Assembly: GCF_000242595.2 (NCBI RefSeq)
Contig: NC_017098.1
Location: 1,178,001-1,242,000, forward strand
Source: Spirochaeta africana DSM 8902
Lineage (GTDB): Bacteria; Spirochaetota; Spirochaetia; DSM-27196; DSM-8902
DNA: 64,000 nucleotides
Direction of reading: 5' to 3'
Positions 7,666-16,179 of this stretch are shown here, one piece after another (position 1 is the first letter of the stretch; each line of letters begins with the position of its first letter). Both the position numbers and the translations under genes were made by a program. The notes under the pieces are model-generated. The model saw only the letters and a program-made list of their open reading frames with translations, was not told where the DNA came from and did not search any database.

Positions 7666-9176
7666 TGTACCCACTACTTGCCGAGCTGCGGGTGCAGTGG
7701 CGCAGCGGGTTGTATGCGGTCTATGCGGTGATGACGGCGGTGTTTGTCGGGATCCTGTTCCTGATTCCCGCGCCGGCGCGCCCGCTGGGGCTGCGGATGA
7801 TCGTGCTGATGGATCCCAGCCTGATGGGGTTCTTTTTTGCCGGGGGGATGACCCTGCTGGAGCGGGACCAGGGGGTGCTGGCGGCGCTGCAGACCAGCCG
7901 CTGGGGGTTTGCCGGGTACTGGCGGACCAAGGTGGCATCGCTGCTGCTGCTGGCAGCCGGGGTCAGCAGCCTGCTGCTGGGGGTGTCGGCGGTAACCGGG
8001 CTGACCGCGCTGTCGGTTGCGGATGTGGCGGTGGTGCTGCTGGGGGTAGTGCTGACGGTGCCGGTGTTCTTCAGCCTGGGGGTCTGGGTTGCCGGGCACT
8101 GCCGGGCGATCCTGACCTATTTTGTACTGGCCGGGGTGCTGACCCTGCCGCTGATGTATCCGGTTCTGGAGCTGGCGGGGATACGCCTGGGTGCTGCCGG
8201 GCTGCTGTCCCCGATCTGGGGCGGGCTGGTGCTGATCACCGCCGGGGGAATCGAGCGGGCAATGGGCGAGCTGCTGCTGGCAGCAGCCGGTATGGCCGCC
8301 TGGAACGTGGCCGGGTATTACCTGGCGCATCGCGGCTTTGCCCGCCTGACCGGGATGCAAACCGGTGCTGCCAGCCCGGCACGCAGAACCCGCCGGCAAC
8401 CGGCGCCAGCCGGCGCGGCGCGCGTCGTGGCATCGCCGCCGCGCCGTACGCGGCCACTTACTCCCTGGCAGGCTGATCTGCGGCTGCTGCTGCGCGACCC
8501 GATGCATGTGCTGCTGCTGGCAGCCCCGATCCTGGCTGCCTTGGTGCTGGGGCGGGTGGTGCCGTGGCTGATCTCGCCAGCAGGCCCGGCTGCCGGCTAT
8601 CTGCCGCCGGAGGTCCTGTCGCAGCTGCAGCCGCTGCTGGATAATCTGCGCTCCTTTGCCCTGCTGCTGGGGGTGGTGATGTACGGGCTCGTCGGGGCGT
8701 TTCTGATGCTGGACGAGAAGGATGCCGGGGTGGTGCCGCTGCTGCGTACCCTGCCAGGCAGGCGCGGCTGGTATCTGCTGCGCCGCTGCGGGTTCCTGTT
8801 CGCGGCCTGGGCACTGGCCCTGCCGCTGGTGATCTGGGCCGGGGATCTGTACCACGGCAGCCCGGGGGTCTTTGTGCTCTCGCTGCTGGTAGATGCCCTG
8901 CTGCTGCCGGTGGTGTTTCTGGGATTGAGCCTGATCGCTGCCAACAAGCTGCAGGGGCTGGCCCTGGCCAAGATCTGCAACGTGGTTACCCTGCCGCCGC
9001 TGGCCATGATGGCGCTGCCGGACCCCTGGGGCTGGCTGACCGGATTGCTGCCGACCGGCTGGGGGAGCCTGCTGCGGCTGCAGCAGCCCGGCCCGGTCCT
9101 GGCACTGGCTGCGGCAGGGGTGGGGCTACTGTACAGCGGCATCCTGGCCGGGCTGCTTTATCGCCGCTTGCGGTAG
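7665..9176 (+). CDS. ABC transporter permease
   Basis: 503 residues with roughly 12 hydrophobic segments in two halves, separated by a basic Arg/Pro-rich loop around residues 235-265. The two halves look like a duplicated six-segment unit, which would let one polypeptide form the whole channel. ATG at 7665 overlaps the ATPase stop (TGATG) and follows GAGGGAGGA; a GTG 3 bp upstream is the alternative start. The partner ATPase is directly upstream. Its 3' end overlaps the convergent serine hydrolase by 19 bp. Confidence 0.82.
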   Translation: MYPLLAELRVQWRSGLYAVYAVMTAVFVGILFLIPAPARPLGLRMIVLMDPSLMGFFFAGGMTLLERDQGVLAALQTSRWGFAGYWRTKVASLLLLAAGVSSLLLGVSAVTGLTALSVADVAVVLLGVVLTVPVFFSLGVWVAGHCRAILTYFVLAGVLTLPLMYPVLELAGIRLGAAGLLSPIWGGLVLITAGGIERAMGELLLAAAGMAAWNVAGYYLAHRGFARLTGMQTGAASPARRTRRQPAPAGAARVVASPPRRTRPLTPWQADLRLLLRDPMHVLLLAAPILAALVLGRVVPWLISPAGPAAGYLPPEVLSQLQPLLDNLRSFALLLGVVMYGLVGAFLMLDEKDAGVVPLLRTLPGRRGWYLLRRCGFLFAAWALALPLVIWAGDLYHGSPGVFVLSLLVDALLLPVVFLGLSLIAANKLQGLALAKICNVVTLPPLAMMALPDPWGWLTGLLPTGWGSLLRLQQPGPVLALAAAGVGLLYSGILAGLLYRRLR

Positions 9177-10432
9177 CGCAGGAGGGCGGCAACCAGATTG
9201 ATCGCCGTTGCACCGGCCAGCACGATCCAGGCCATCCGGGGCAGGCGTTCACCCAGGGCGGCCTGGTCCAGGCTGCCGGTTTTCCAGTAGTACCACTCGC
9301 TGCCGAGCTCCATCGCCAGATGCGGATTTCCGGAGCCGAGTACCATGATGCCGCTGCCGTCGGTGCGGTCGATTCGCAGGGTGGTGCTGATCCCGGGGGA
9401 GTTGTGGCCGTCGTGGCCGAACACCCCATGCCCGGAATCCCGCAGGTCGTAGAGGATTGGCCCGAGCCCCCACAACCCGATACCGAACATCGTTACCTGC
9501 GGCGCGAGCATCTCGTCGATCAGGCGGGGCGAGAGCACCCCGCGCCCGGGGGGCTCCCCGTTCGGGCCGGGCAGATGGGCAGCGGCAAAGCGGGCCAGCT
9601 CAGCCGCCGAGGCATGCAGGCTCGAGGGGGCCGTGGCAGCAAACTGCCGGTGGGCCACCAGCGCGCCGTCGCTGCCGTGGTGCGCGGCCAGCACTCCGGT
9701 GGCAGCGGCTTCCTCCAGGCTGAAGCTTGCCGTTTCCATACCCAGGGGCAGAAATACTGCCTGGCGCATATATGCATTGAAATTCTGTCCGGTAACCTCC
9801 TCGACCAGCAGTTCCAGCAGGGCATAGCTGCCGCCGGAGTACTGCCAGCGGCTGCCGGGGCGACGCCCGACCCGTACCGGCCCTGCGTCGGCGTGATCGG
9901 CGGCATCGGCAGCCCCGGACAGGGATTCCTCCAGGGTCTGCAGCCCCTGGCCGTCGGGAAAGCCCTGGTACCCCAGGCGGTCGGTCAGCCCGGCGCTGTG
10001 GCTCAGCAGTCGCCGGACGGTTACCCCCCGGTGATCGTAGCGGCTGTCCGGCAGCTGCCAGCGGGTCAGGTACTGCTCGACCGGGGCATCCAGATCCACC
10101 AGGCCCTGTTCGACCAGACCGAGTACACCCCAGGCGGCCACCCACTTGGAGATAGAGGCCAGCTGGAACAGGGTATCCGGTCCGACATCTTCCTCGCTGC
10201 CCAGGTAGTGCTGGTGGGCAATGCTCCCGTTATCCAGCAGCAGCAGGGCGGCATTGCCGCGGGCATGCTCTTCCAGATAGCCCCGGGCTGCCCGGGCAAA
10301 GGCCGCCGTATCCCCGCGCGGGGCCAACGGGGCCTTCCCCCAGCGATACAGGGATGCACCCACCACTACCGTCGCCCAGGCCAGTACCAGCAGGACCACT
10401 ATTGCTACCAACGGGATTACTCGAAGCTGCAT
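9158..10432 (-). CDS. membrane-anchored serine hydrolase (beta-lactamase family)
   Basis: 424 residues. A single N-terminal membrane segment (about residues 5-28) is followed by the catalytic domain with S-I-S-K (Ser93, Lys96), Y-S-G in place of Y-x-N, and H-D-G near the C-terminal third. A second hydrophobic segment (W-I-V-L-A-G-A-T-A-I-N-L-V-A-A-L) closes the protein before a basic tail. Function within the family (esterase, peptidase or penicillin-binding) cannot be assigned. The ATG at 10432 has no clear Shine-Dalgarno; CATACT lies 7 nt upstream and may be its -10. Confidence 0.82.
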   Translation of the reverse strand: MQLRVIPLVAIVVLLVLAWATVVVGASLYRWGKAPLAPRGDTAAFARAARGYLEEHARGNAALLLLDNGSIAHQHYLGSEEDVGPDTLFQLASISKWVAAWGVLGLVEQGLVDLDAPVEQYLTRWQLPDSRYDHRGVTVRRLLSHSAGLTDRLGYQGFPDGQGLQTLEESLSGAADAADHADAGPVRVGRRPGSRWQYSGGSYALLELLVEEVTGQNFNAYMRQAVFLPLGMETASFSLEEAAATGVLAAHHGSDGALVAHRQFAATAPSSLHASAAELARFAAAHLPGPNGEPPGRGVLSPRLIDEMLAPQVTMFGIGLWGLGPILYDLRDSGHGVFGHDGHNSPGISTTLRIDRTDGSGIMVLGSGNPHLAMELGSEWYYWKTGSLDQAALGERLPRMAWIVLAGATAINLVAALLRYRKRR

Positions 10433-10448
10433 GGCTGGCAGTATGGGG

Positions 10449-10454
10449 TATAAT
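10449..10454 (+). promoter_or_regulatory. -10 box of the GNAT gene
   Basis: A perfect TATAAT 34 nt before the start codon at 10488; no good -35 at the expected distance. AAGGAAAAAGGGG follows as the ribosome-binding region. Confidence 0.4.
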
Positions 10455-10487
10455 CGGCGAGAATTCCAGCAAGGAAAAAGGGGAACC

Positions 10488-10961
10488 ATGACAATACGAA
10501 AAATGCAGCCAGGCGACGGCCCGGCGTTGACACAGCTGATTGCTCGCTACCGCCAGGAACAGGGTAAGGAGTTCGGGCCAGCGGCACGGGCAGGGGCTGC
10601 GCGGGCCTTTGCGGCCCTGGCGGCAGAGAAACCGGATGCAGTGATGCTGTGGGTTGCGGTAGATGAGAACAGGGTGCCGCGCGGCTATCTGAATGCGCAC
10701 ATCGGCTGGTTTCCGCTGCTGGGAGGGGAGGAGCTGTATGTGTCGGACTTGCTGGTCGATGAGCAGCTGCGGGGGCAAAGGATCGGCTCGACACTGTTGC
10801 GCGCAGCAGAGGACTGGGCGGTAGCCCGGGGCTGTGTTCGCATTATGCTGAATAACCTCAAGTCCGATCATTCCTACGATCGGGGGTTCTATGTATCCCA
10901 AGGATTTGAGGAACGGGAACATGTAGCGAACATGGTGAAGAAGCTGCCAGCCTCGGGCTGA
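10488..10961 (+). CDS. GNAT-family N-acetyltransferase
   Basis: 157 residues. The acetyl-CoA binding motif is visible as V-S-D-L-L-V-D-E-Q-L-R-G-Q-R-I-G-S-T-L-L (the Q/R-x-x-G-x-G/A loop). Downstream, N-N-L-K-S-D-H-S-Y-D and F-Y-V-S-Q-G-F-E are typical of strand/helix 4-5. The ATG at 10488 follows AAGGAAAAAGGGG; the longer frame lacks a ribosome-binding site. The acceptor is unknown. It ends 3 bp from the convergent YARHG gene. Confidence 0.85.
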   Translation: MTIRKMQPGDGPALTQLIARYRQEQGKEFGPAARAGAARAFAALAAEKPDAVMLWVAVDENRVPRGYLNAHIGWFPLLGGEELYVSDLLVDEQLRGQRIGSTLLRAAEDWAVARGCVRIMLNNLKSDHSYDRGFYVSQGFEEREHVANMVKKLPASG

Positions 10962-10964
10962 TGC

Positions 10965-11954
10965 TCAGGGCAGGTCGTCGAGCTGATCCTCCATATGCTG
11001 CAGGATGCGGGCGTTGCGACGCTGCAGGTCGGTCAGATCGTCGAAGCTGAAATCAGGATCAGCCTGGTACCAGTCCCGGTCGGCAAAATAGGCGCGCAGA
11101 TCGGGCGACTGAAAGCTGTAGCCGTGCCGGGCAAAGATATAGTTGCGCACCAGGCGCAGCTGTTCGCGGGTGAGGTAGTGATAGCGCTCCTGGCGCAGTT
11201 CGTTGTTCATAAATTCCTGGATGGCCATTTCCTCGCCGAACATGGTCTGTAAAAACGGGGGAAGGGTAGCGACTGCCAGGTAGAACATTTCGTCGCCAGC
11301 GAGATCCAGATTGCGCCAGTAAAAACGGTGGCTGGTGTTGCCGGTGCGCTGGTAATCCGGCTCCGGGAGATCCCGGAGGGGGAACTCTTCAATCCAGATG
11401 TCCGGTGAGCGGGTGATTACATCGACCGTCAGCTCGCCAATCGGGCCGTTCCAGGTACTGCCTGGTCCCAGCAGGTAGGCCGCCGAGCGGGAGATGCCGT
11501 GCGCTCCGTAGGGGCTGCGATAGCTGATAGTGATGCCGGTGTCGCTGTAGCCGGCAAAGGTAATCTGCTTGCGGTGCAGTCCGATCAGACGCAGAAAGCT
11601 GTCGTTCAGGGTTTGATCGACTGGCTCATGGGCTGTCGGGATTTTCTCGCCGTCGGTATAGCTGATGCGAAAATCATCCAGCGGCTGGTAGCCGCTGGTG
11701 CCAAACTGGAACTCGGGGAAGGCGGTTTCTACTGTTATTTCCTCGCCGCGGTTGCGAAAGATGTACTCGACGGTTACGGCAAATCCGTCATCGAACAGCT
11801 CGATGGTCAGCACCTCGGAATGGATAGCAACCTGGGTGTTTTCCACTCCTTCAGTTCTCAGATCTCCCCCGCCGGTCTGGATAAAGGCATCGTTGGCGCC
11901 GACCGGCAGCAGCAGGGTACAGATTAACAGTACGGTTAGCAGGCTGATTCTCAT
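10965..11954 (-). CDS. secreted protein with C-terminal YARHG domain
   Basis: 329 residues with a clear signal peptide ending at V-G-A-N-D. The middle is beta-rich with no recognised motif. The last 60 residues are a YARHG domain: R-N-Y-I-F-A-R-H-G-Y-S-F, then L-R-A-Y-F and W-Y-Q-A-D-P. This domain is found in extracytoplasmic proteins and is thought to bind cell-wall or peptide ligands. A longer open frame continues upstream but has low-complexity Pro/Ser/Ala composition and no signal, so the ATG at 11954 is chosen; a promoter ends 6 nt before it. Confidence 0.8.
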   Translation of the reverse strand: MRISLLTVLLICTLLLPVGANDAFIQTGGGDLRTEGVENTQVAIHSEVLTIELFDDGFAVTVEYIFRNRGEEITVETAFPEFQFGTSGYQPLDDFRISYTDGEKIPTAHEPVDQTLNDSFLRLIGLHRKQITFAGYSDTGITISYRSPYGAHGISRSAAYLLGPGSTWNGPIGELTVDVITRSPDIWIEEFPLRDLPEPDYQRTGNTSHRFYWRNLDLAGDEMFYLAVATLPPFLQTMFGEEMAIQEFMNNELRQERYHYLTREQLRLVRNYIFARHGYSFQSPDLRAYFADRDWYQADPDFSFDDLTDLQRRNARILQHMEDQLDDLP

Positions 11955-11960
11955 GGTGGC

Positions 11961-11989
11961 AGTGTATGGAATTCCCGTTGCTGGTGCAA
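11961..11989 (-). promoter_or_regulatory. promoter of the YARHG gene (leaderless type)
   Basis: On the minus strand TTGCAC (11989-11984) and TACACT (11966-11961) are 17 bp apart, and the -10 ends 6 nt before the ATG at 11954. No ribosome-binding site fits in between. Confidence 0.65.
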
Positions 11990-12339
11990 CAGCTTGATGT
12001 GGTATGGATGCGCGAGGGATCGCAGCGGAAACCCCGCAGCTCCGGCAGGCCCGGTGGTGCGGAGGGGACGGAGCGCCGGACCGGGCCGAGGGGCCGGAGC
12101 GAGGAGTTGCAGCGGAGAGTCCGGTGCCCGGGGGCTGCCGGCCATGGGGATCCGGGCGAAGGCCCGGCGGGGAGATGCAGCGGCAGCGCTGGCCGCGGCA
12201 GCGGCCGTGACAGACTGGCGCCCCCGGGTACGCGCCGGGATTGTTCCCGGGACGCGGCTGCAGGGGTGGCCGGGCGGTGGGGTCTGCCCGCGGATGTGCG
12301 CCGGAGGGGTCAGGCGCCCCCGGGCACGCGCCAGCGGGG
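11990..12339. other. 350-bp extremely GC-rich intergenic stretch with short repeats
   Basis: This stretch lies between the 5' end of the YARHG gene and the 3' end of ridA. It is visibly richer in G and C than the neighbouring genes and has open frames in several phases only because stop codons are rare. I see no start with a ribosome-binding site and no protein-like frame. It contains a nearly perfect 20-bp direct repeat and a 12-bp repeat reaching into the ridA stop codon. Confidence 0.55.
12217..12332. repeat. 20-bp direct repeat pair (12217-12236 and 12313-12332)
   Basis: The two copies of GGCGCCCCCGGGYACGCGCC match at 19 of 20 positions, 96 bp apart. A second repeat, GGGGTCAGGCGC, occurs at 12306-12317 and 12336-12347; the second copy includes the ridA stop codon. 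Confidence 0.7.
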
Positions 12340-12738
12340 TCAGGCGCTGGGGGCGGCGGCGTCGCGGATGGCGATGGCCTCGATCTCGATGCCGGCGCCT
12401 TTGGGCAGGGCGGCGACGGCGTAGGCGGCGCGGGCGGGGTAGGGCTGCTGGACGTAGCGGGCGTAGACCTCGTTAACGGCGGCGAAGTCGTTGATGTCGG
12501 TGAGCAGGATGGTGCATTTGACCAGGTCGCCCCAGGCGAAGCCGGCGCGGGATAGGACGCGGCCGATGTTGTCCAGGGCCTGGGCGGCTTGATCGGCAAT
12601 GGGGCCGGTAACCAGGCTGCCGGTGTCGAAGTCCAGGGGGATCTGCCCGGAGATATAGAGGGTATCGCCGACCTGGACGCCGGGGGAATAGGGGCCGACG
12701 GCGGCGTTTTCTATGGTAATGACTTGTCGCAAGCTCAT
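12340..12738 (-). CDS. ridA: RidA/YjgF-family enamine/imine deaminase
   Basis: 132 residues, the normal length. Family landmarks are present: G-P-Y-S-P-G, I-S-G-Q-I-P, the key arginine in Y-P-A-R (Arg103, equivalent to Arg105 of E. coli RidA) and the C-terminal signature G-I-E-I-E-A-I-A. RidA hydrolyses reactive enamines released by PLP-dependent enzymes such as threonine dehydratase, in the cytoplasm. The ATG at 12738 is preceded by TAAGGAG, so a longer frame is rejected. It is divergent from the FAD reductase gene. Confidence 0.93.
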   Translation of the reverse strand: MSLRQVITIENAAVGPYSPGVQVGDTLYISGQIPLDFDTGSLVTGPIADQAAQALDNIGRVLSRAGFAWGDLVKCTILLTDINDFAAVNEVYARYVQQPYPARAAYAVAALPKGAGIEIEAIAIRDAAAPSA

Positions 12739-12754
12739 GGTTTTAGTACTCCTT

Positions 12755-12766
12755 AGTATATATACT
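12755..12766. promoter_or_regulatory. 12-bp perfect palindrome between divergent ridA and the FAD reductase
   Basis: AGTATATATACT lies 17 bp before ridA and 33 bp before the reductase start. It contains a TATACT on each strand and may be overlapping -10 boxes, an operator, or both. No good -35 is visible on either side. Confidence 0.4.
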
Positions 12767-12799
12767 TTAGTGTGAAGCATAGCATGAGAGGGGTTTGTC

Positions 12800-14017
12800 G
12801 TGAAGACGAGATATTCATATGTAATTGTCGGGGCCGGTGCGGCTGGTATGGCGGCGGCGCGGGTAATCCGCGAGAAGGATGCGCAGGCGCCGCTGCTGGT
12901 GATCAGCGACGAGGATCGGCTGCCGTATCATCGGACCAAGCTGTCCAAGAATCTGGTCGAGGGGTTTGAGCGTGACGAGTTTGCCCTGGAGGGGGCGGAG
13001 TTCTGGAAGCCGGCCGGGGTCGATCTGATGACCGATGTGCAGGTGCTGGGGATCGATAGCGATACGCGTACCCTGGCGTTGTCCGATGGGGGCGAGGTCG
13101 GATTCGACAAGCTGCTGCTGGCGACCGGGGGGCGGCCGCGACTGCCCAGGCGCTACGGTATCGATACCGATGAGCTGGTGGTGCTGCGGACGGCTGCCGA
13201 GGCCGAGGCGCTGATGACGGCGTGTGAGGGGGCCGAGTCGGCGGTGATTGCCGGTGACGGGGTTCTGGGTGTTGAGCTGGCGGATCAGCTGGCCAGGCGC
13301 GGGCTGCGGGTGGTGCTGGGTACACGATCAGCCCGGCCTATGGAGAAGCGGTTGTCGGCGCGGGCAAGCAAGCTGCTGGCGACCGAGCTGGCGGGGCTGG
13401 GTGTCGAGCTGCAGACCGGGGCCGAGCTGGTGCGGGTAGAACAGAACCGGCCGGGGGTGCCGCTGCCAAAGCTGTCGGTCAGTCTGGGTAATGGCAAGAG
13501 CCATGGCGAGGGTGAATACAATGCGGATATCGTGGCGGTGGCCTACGGTATCGAGCCGTCGGTTGGAGTGGCCGAGCAGGCCGGGCTGGCGGTTGATCGC
13601 GGTATTCTGGTGGACGATCGGCTGGCGACCTCGGTGGAGGGTATCTACGCGGCGGGTGATTGTGCCCAGCATCCGGATGGTTCCATGACCGGGGTATGGC
13701 GCGCGGCCGATGCCCAGGGTACGGTAGCCGGGTTGAACCTGGTGGGCGAGACCGAGACGTGGCGTTCGCCGGTGTTTCTGCTGAAGTTTTTCGTGAACGA
13801 TACGATGTTCTGTACGGTGAATGTGCCGCAGGATCCGGAGCAGTACGATCTGGTGGAGTGCGAGCACAACGATATCTATCAGGGCTGGTACTGCCTGGAA
13901 GGCAAGGTGCGGGGTGTGGTGATGGTAAACGATCCCGACCGGCTGTTCGAGTACGAGGCGGTTGTGCGTGAACAGCTGCCGCTGGAACAGGCGCAGGAAC
14001 GGCTGAAGATCTGCTGA
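12800..14017 (+). CDS. NAD(P)H- and FAD-dependent oxidoreductase (nitrite reductase/rubredoxin reductase-like)
   Basis: 405 residues. The FAD-binding loop [11 protein letters not shown] opens the protein, a second dinucleotide loop [10 protein letters not shown] binds NAD(P)H (about residue 150), and G-I-Y-A-A-G-D-C-A closes the FAD site (about residue 285). Y-H-R-T-K-L-S-K is typical of NirB/rubredoxin-reductase-like flavoproteins; no redox-active CxxC is visible. A C-terminal domain of about 100 residues follows. It probably passes electrons to a rubredoxin or similar partner not encoded here. The GTG start follows GAGAGGGG with 7-nt spacing. It is followed by superoxide dismutase, so a role in oxidative stress is plausible but unproven. 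Confidence 0.85.
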   Translation: MKTRYSYVIVGAGAAGMAAARVIREKDAQAPLLVISDEDRLPYHRTKLSKNLVEGFERDEFALEGAEFWKPAGVDLMTDVQVLGIDSDTRTLALSDGGEVGFDKLLLATGGRPRLPRRYGIDTDELVVLRTAAEAEALMTACEGAESAVIAGDGVLGVELADQLARRGLRVVLGTRSARPMEKRLSARASKLLATELAGLGVELQTGAELVRVEQNRPGVPLPKLSVSLGNGKSHGEGEYNADIVAVAYGIEPSVGVAEQAGLAVDRGILVDDRLATSVEGIYAAGDCAQHPDGSMTGVWRAADAQGTVAGLNLVGETETWRSPVFLLKFFVNDTMFCTVNVPQDPEQYDLVECEHNDIYQGWYCLEGKVRGVVMVNDPDRLFEYEAVVREQLPLEQAQERLKIC

Positions 14018-14049
14018 GGCCGGGGCGCACGCTGGTTTTCTGTGTGCTG

Positions 14050-14078
14050 TTGCCTGCGGGCGGCATAATGAGTATATT
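14050..14078 (+). promoter_or_regulatory. promoter of the superoxide dismutase gene
   Basis: TTGCCT (14050-14055) and TATATT (14073-14078) with a 17-bp spacer; the leader carries AAGGAGG (14112-14118), 5 nt before the start codon. Confidence 0.6.
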
Positions 14079-14123
14079 ATCCATGGTAATTGGAGCGATT
14101 TTGTAAACAATAAGGAGGCCGAT

Positions 14124-14735
14124 ATGGCATTTACCACACCTGATCTTCCGTATGCATACGATGCACTGGAACCGCACATCGACAAACAGACCATGACCAT
14201 TCACCATGACAAGCATCACGCAGGGTATGTTACCAAGCTGAATGCGGCGGTAGAGGGAACCGATTTTGCTGACTGGAAACCGGAGAAGCTTATCCGTGAG
14301 CTGAACACCCTGCCGGAGGATCTGCAGACCCCGGTACGCAACAACGGCGGGGGGCATGTAAACCATTCGCTGTTCTGGACGATTATGGGGCCGAATGGCG
14401 GCGGGGAGCCCACGGGTGAGCTGCATACTGCAATCGTAAATACCTTTGGCAGCTTCGAGTCGTTCAAGGATCAGTTTGCCAAGGCTGCCGCTGGTCGTTT
14501 CGGCAGCGGCTGGGCATGGCTGGTGGTTACCCCGAGCAAGGGGCTGGAGATAACCAGCACCCCGAATCAGGATAATCCGATTACCTACGGCAAGACCCCG
14601 ATCCTGGGGCTTGATGTATGGGAACATGCCTACTATCTGAAATATCAAAACCGTCGTCCCGAGTATATCGAAGCGTTCTTTAACGTGGTGAACTGGGATG
14701 CGGTAGCGGAACGCTACAAAGCGGCTATGGGCTAG
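14124..14735 (+). CDS. sodA: Mn/Fe superoxide dismutase
   Basis: 203 residues, full length. Metal ligands are His27 (I-H-H-D-K-H-H), His81 (V-N-H-S-L-F-W), Asp164 and His168 (D-V-W-E-H-A-Y-Y). G-G-G-H before the second ligand and the Gln in T-P-N-Q-D (Gln149) follow the Mn-type pattern, so manganese or cambialistic use is more likely than strict iron. It has no signal peptide, so it removes superoxide in the cytoplasm. It has its own promoter and a strong terminator, so it is a single-gene unit. Confidence 0.95.
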   Translation: MAFTTPDLPYAYDALEPHIDKQTMTIHHDKHHAGYVTKLNAAVEGTDFADWKPEKLIRELNTLPEDLQTPVRNNGGGHVNHSLFWTIMGPNGGGEPTGELHTAIVNTFGSFESFKDQFAKAAAGRFGSGWAWLVVTPSKGLEITSTPNQDNPITYGKTPILGLDVWEHAYYLKYQNRRPEYIEAFFNVVNWDAVAERYKAAMG

Positions 14736-14763
14736 GCTGCAGGCGGATTCGCATGACGTACAG

Positions 14764-14804
14764 CCCCCTCTTGCCGGTTTGCCGGCGGGAGGGGGTTCTT
14801 TTTT
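14764..14804 (+). terminator. intrinsic terminator after sodA
   Basis: Stem CCCCCTC (14764-14770) with GAGGGGG (14789-14795), an inner GCCGG/CCGGC stem, followed by TTCTTTTTT. Confidence 0.9.
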
Positions 14805-14911
14805 ATGTAGTTACAAAACGACACCTGAATTCGGTGCAATTCATTTGTATCCCGGTAGATACGCGACATTTCTGCCGGGAAGCATATTTGTCGCTTCCCT
14901 TGAGGATTGAT

Positions 14912-14925
14912 TTAGGGTACCCTAA
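14912..14925. promoter_or_regulatory. 14-bp perfect palindrome over the probable sufS -10 box
   Basis: TTAGGGTACCCTAA ends 4 bp before the sufS start codon. Its right half contains TACCCT (14918-14923), which is 6 nt from the ATG, the spacing seen at other leaderless starts in this window. A repressor bound here would cover the -10. In other bacteria suf genes are controlled by Rrf2-type regulators (IscR, SufR); which protein would bind here is unknown. Confidence 0.5.
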
Positions 14926-14929
14926 CAGC

Positions 14930-16165
14930 ATGTATTTAAGCGATGCGACGATAGATAACATCCGATCCGACTTCCCGATTCTGCAGCGTACCATGCGGGG
15001 GAAACCGCTGGTGTACCTGGACAATGGGGCAACCAGCCTGACACCGCTGCAGGTTATCGAGGCGGAGTCGCGCTACTATACCGAGTACAACGCCAACATC
15101 CACCGGGGTCATTACGAGTACAGCGAGCAGGCTACCGTGGCATTTGACGAGACCCGCGAGCTGATCAAGGAATTCCTGCATGTTCCGGCAGACGGACATA
15201 TCATCTTTACCAAGAGTGCCACTGAATCAGTGAATCTGGTGGCCTACAGCTGGGCACGGAAATTTCTGCAGCCGGGGGACGAGATCGTAACTACCGGTCT
15301 GGAACACCATGCCAATCTGGTACCCTGGCAAGCGGCGGCCCAGGCGACCGGGGCGATACTGCGCTTTATCCCGATCACCGATTCCGGCCAGCTGGATACT
15401 GCACGTCTGGACGAGGTAATCGGAGAGAAAACCCGTCTGGTTGCCCTGAGTGCCATGTCGAATGTAACCGGGTATATGCCGCCGCTGGAGCCGGTTATCG
15501 CCGCTGCCCGCCGGGTCGGTGCGCTGGTGTTCCTGGATGGTGCCCAGCTTGTCAGTCATCATCCGGTTGATCTGCGCCGTCTGGATGTGGATTTCCTGGC
15601 ATTCAGCGCCCACAAGATGCTGGGCCCGACCGGGGTCGGGGTGCTGTACGGGCGCGAGGCCGTGCTTGATGCGATGGATCCCTTTCTGTATGGCGGAGAC
15701 ATGATCGAGTCGGTATTCCTGGATCACTCGACCTGGGATCGGCTGCCGCAGAAGTTCGAGGCCGGTACCCCGAATATCGCCGGGGTGATCGGATTCGGTG
15801 CGGCGATACGTTACCTGCAAGGGGTCGGGATGGATGCGATTGCTGCCCATGAGCATCGTTTGCTGGAGATCATGCTGCGGGAGGCAGATTCCCGTCCCTG
15901 GCTGCAGGTCTTCGGGGGGCACAATCCGGCTCAGCGCGGCGGGATATTCAGCTTTAACATTGATGGGGTGCATCCCCACGATACCGGGGCCCTTTTGGAC
16001 AGCCAGGGGGTTGCCATTCGTACCGGCAGTCACTGTGCCCAGCCGCTGATGCGTCACTGGAATATACCGGGCACCTCCCGGGCAGTCGTGTATCTCTACA
16101 ACACGGTAGAGGATGTCCAGCGGTTTTTTGCAGCAGTGGATCGGGCCCACGATCTGTTCGCCTGA
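14930..16165 (+). CDS. sufS: SufS-type cysteine desulfurase
   Basis: 411 residues. The fold-type I PLP enzyme has its Schiff-base lysine in F-S-A-H-K-M-L-G (Lys229) and the catalytic cysteine in G-S-H-C-A-Q-P (Cys369). The short loop around that cysteine marks group II (SufS) rather than IscS. It mobilises sulfur from cysteine for iron-sulfur cluster assembly and hands it to SufU, encoded 14 bp downstream. The ATG at 14930 has no Shine-Dalgarno; the longer frame upstream crosses the sodA terminator and is not credible. No SufBCD genes are in the window. Confidence 0.93.
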   Translation: MYLSDATIDNIRSDFPILQRTMRGKPLVYLDNGATSLTPLQVIEAESRYYTEYNANIHRGHYEYSEQATVAFDETRELIKEFLHVPADGHIIFTKSATESVNLVAYSWARKFLQPGDEIVTTGLEHHANLVPWQAAAQATGAILRFIPITDSGQLDTARLDEVIGEKTRLVALSAMSNVTGYMPPLEPVIAAARRVGALVFLDGAQLVSHHPVDLRRLDVDFLAFSAHKMLGPTGVGVLYGREAVLDAMDPFLYGGDMIESVFLDHSTWDRLPQKFEAGTPNIAGVIGFGAAIRYLQGVGMDAIAAHEHRLLEIMLREADSRPWLQVFGGHNPAQRGGIFSFNIDGVHPHDTGALLDSQGVAIRTGSHCAQPLMRHWNIPGTSRAVVYLYNTVEDVQRFFAAVDRAHDLFA

Positions 16166-16179
16166 GTGGAGCGGTAGTC

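Noticed and set aside
11955-12599. N-terminal extension of the YARHG protein
   Set aside because: The added 215 residues are Pro/Ala/Ser-rich with no motif, overlap ridA, and would bury the signal peptide and a good promoter.
12340-12738. RidA lacking its catalytic arginine
   Set aside because: At first the V-A-A-L-P-K stretch looked like a loss, but the key arginine is the one in Y-P-A-R, which is present.
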